Source of the DNA: Alphaproteobacteria bacterium
Lineage (GTDB): Bacteria; Pseudomonadota; Alphaproteobacteria; Holosporales; Holosporaceae
Assembly (NCBI GenBank): GCA_016870135.1
Contig: VGCF01000006.1
Span: 1 to 25,445, forward strand
Reading direction: 5' to 3'
DNA: 25,445 nucleotides
The notes under the pieces: generated by a model
What the model saw: only the letters and a program-made list of their open reading frames with translations
The model's database searches: none
Told to the model about the DNA's origin: nothing
Shown: piece after piece, positions 24,425-25,445 of the stretch
Position numbering within the stretch: the first letter of the stretch is position 1
How the letters are laid out: each line of letters begins with the position of its first letter
Made by a program: the position numbers and the translations under genes

Positions 24425-24988
24425 TCAAGATCGAGTCAATAAGTTTTTTGGGGGTGCTGGCGGCAATTGGGCCAAGAGTTGAGTATGGTTTCGTCTTGCG
24501 GTGGTTAAGATGGCGTCCTTGATATAAAATGCCAAATTTTTACGGTTCTCTTGGTCTTTCCATTGCCCAGAAACACGGATTTGATGGTGGACGGTTACGG
24601 TAATGGATTTAACCCAATCGTCATTTTGGATGACTTTACAGCAGACCTGAAATCGTTCGCCAGCTTTTTTCGGCAAGGTGAACCATGGCGTTGCAATGGT
24701 GCCGGCCATAAAATCCACACGTTCAAAGGAAAAGCCCTGTAAGACCTGCAGGGATGCTTTCCAGATGGCTTTGTAAACACTGCCCACAGGGGCTTCTGTT
24801 TGACCGGCCGACACCAAAGCCACATCGCCAAATAATTTACCCACTGTATTAAATTTGTGGTCCCATCGGGTGCTGCCAATTCTGGGGCTTATGGTGCTCT
24901 TTTTTAATCCATCCGGTTTCTTTAATCCTTGGCATCCCGCGATTGTGATTAATAAAAAACCCAAAAAAACGGGGTATAACATGAACAA
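24425..24988 (-). CDS. DUF3576-like lipoprotein, start probably displaced by a frameshift
   Basis: The product resembles the DUF3576 family of alphaproteobacterial lipoproteins, whose role is unknown. It has a lipobox, LITIAGC, for lipid attachment at Cys19. The conserved core is at VYKAIWKASLQVLQGFSFE and GTIATPWFTLPKKAGERFQV, and it continues to AFYIKDAILTTARRNH. As it stands, the frame opens at a TTG (24988) or ATG (24982), giving a signal peptide without its usual positive start. Just upstream, in another frame, ATGAAAAAAAC at 25007-24997 encodes MKKTKTL. Loss of one A from either A run would join it in frame and give MKKQKRLFMLYP or MKKTKRLFMLYP before the lipobox. The gene is therefore either frameshifted or misread by one base here. 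Confidence 0.75.
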   Translation of the reverse strand: MFMLYPVFLGFLLITIAGCQGLKKPDGLKKSTISPRIGSTRWDHKFNTVGKLFGDVALVSAGQTEAPVGSVYKAIWKASLQVLQGFSFERVDFMAGTIATPWFTLPKKAGERFQVCCKVIQNDDWVKSITVTVHHQIRVSGQWKDQENRKNLAFYIKDAILTTARRNHTQLLAQLPPAPPKNLLTRS

Positions 24989-25109
24989 GCGTTTTTGTTT
25001 TTTTCATAATACTATGATTGTGGTACAACAGCCAAGCCACAAATCCTGTCCCATATCCCTTGGTTCAAAATCGTGGTATTTTTAAAGGATTGTTTTTTTA
25101 GTTAAAAAA

Positions 25110-25445
25110 ATGTTTAAAAACCATTTTCAACTGTGTTGCTCAATCATGATTTTTTCAATATTGCTGAAGTCTGGTCCTTTGCACAGTAAGTCGTTCTCAG
25201 ATGCACATGGCAAACCGTTTTTAGATGCACAATACAATTCCACAGAACGTTACGACCTTATCATCATTCCATTTAAAGATTTGGAAACCCACGCACCTGC
25301 AGGGCAGCAACCTGGCACGACAAAAGGCATCATTTTGCATGCACCAACAGAGTCATCCGTATTTACAACTCTTTCAGTTTTGCAAAATCGTTCTGTGGGG
25401 TGCCATTATATCGTGCCACAACACACCCTGCATCAATTGCAAGAA
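25110..25445 (+). CDS. Probable N-acetylmuramoyl-L-alanine amidase (amidase_2 type), cut by window edge
   Basis: The frame is open from the ATG at 25110 to the right edge (112 codons seen). A hydrophobic N-terminal segment, CCSIMIFSILL near residues 9-19, suggests export. Then YDLIIIPFKDLETH leads to KGIILHAPTESS and VGCHYIVPQHTLHQLQE. These match the opening of the amidase_2 (AmpD-like) fold, where the His after the first strand binds zinc and SxHYLI...QLVxE follows. Such enzymes cut the peptide stem from muramic acid in cell-wall turnover. The catalytic C-terminal part lies outside, so the call is moderate. AAAGGA at 25084-25089 is too far upstream to be its ribosome site; an ATG at 25146 is possible. 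Confidence 0.6.
   Translation, partial: MFKNHFQLCCSIMIFSILLKSGPLHSKSFSDAHGKPFLDAQYNSTERYDLIIIPFKDLETHAPAGQQPGTTKGIILHAPTESSVFTTLSVLQNRSVGCHYIVPQHTLHQLQE

Noticed and set aside
24273..24482. Plus-strand frame containing MKIIKTFESVVPINHM
   Set aside because: It overlaps the lipoprotein gene on the other strand and has no ribosome site.
1..25445. Search for CRISPR arrays, insertion sequences, integrases and rRNA genes
   Set aside because: No regularly spaced repeats, transposase motifs, terminal inverted repeats or rRNA sequence were seen.

Overview
The window looks like chromosomal DNA of an alphaproteobacterium, plausibly a host-associated or reduced-genome lineage such as the Holosporales; the genus cannot be fixed by eye. 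The alphaproteobacterial signs are the separate short PntA subunit, a DUF3576-type lipoprotein, tolQRA, and possible CtrA and DnaA sites. Signs of genome erosion are broken operons (rsmH-ftsL-ftsI without mraZ or murE, tolQRA without tolB-pal, pntA without pntAB), a heavily decayed exported-protein gene, a lipoprotein gene that seems one base out of frame at a poly-A run, and many G runs of 7 to 9.

Layout. 1-723 (-): dapF, cut by the left edge. 1188-2471 (+): CCA-adding tRNA nucleotidyltransferase. 2472-3152: non-coding DNA with three perfect DnaA boxes, either a replication-origin candidate or a DnaA-controlled region ahead of the division genes. 3153-5937 (+): rsmH, ftsL and ftsI in overlapping order. 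6041-6511 (+): an Ala/Gln-rich exported protein. 6582-6658 (+): tRNA-Arg(TCT). 6837-8905 (+): tolQ-tolR-tolA. 9068-9454 (-) and 9673-9936 (+): a doubtful ORF and a small exported protein, diverging around a CtrA-like site. 10039-14994 (-): nitronate monooxygenase-like gene, pntB and recG as a tight operon. 15252-16385 (+): pntA. 16452-17198 (-): two exported-protein genes, one of 49 codons and one with a perfect 66-bp tandem duplication. 17351-18839 (+): def-fmt. 19114-20218 (-): the decayed gene. 20445-21731 (+): glyA. 22166-23200 (+): an outer-membrane beta-barrel protein with a strong terminator. 23594-24193 (+): a type IV prepilin-like protein. 24425-24988 (-): DUF3576-like lipoprotein. 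25110 to the right edge (+): start of a probable N-acetylmuramoyl-L-alanine amidase.

How they fit together. Most recognisable genes serve the envelope and division (dapF, rsmH-ftsL-ftsI, tolQRA, barrel protein, lipoprotein, amidase) or translation and one-carbon supply (CCA enzyme, tRNA-Arg, def, fmt, glyA). The proton-translocating transhydrogenase is represented only by its NAD(H) subunit and its NADP(H) subunit, on opposite strands. The least explained material is the set of small exported proteins and the decayed exported gene. No mobile element, CRISPR array or rRNA was seen.
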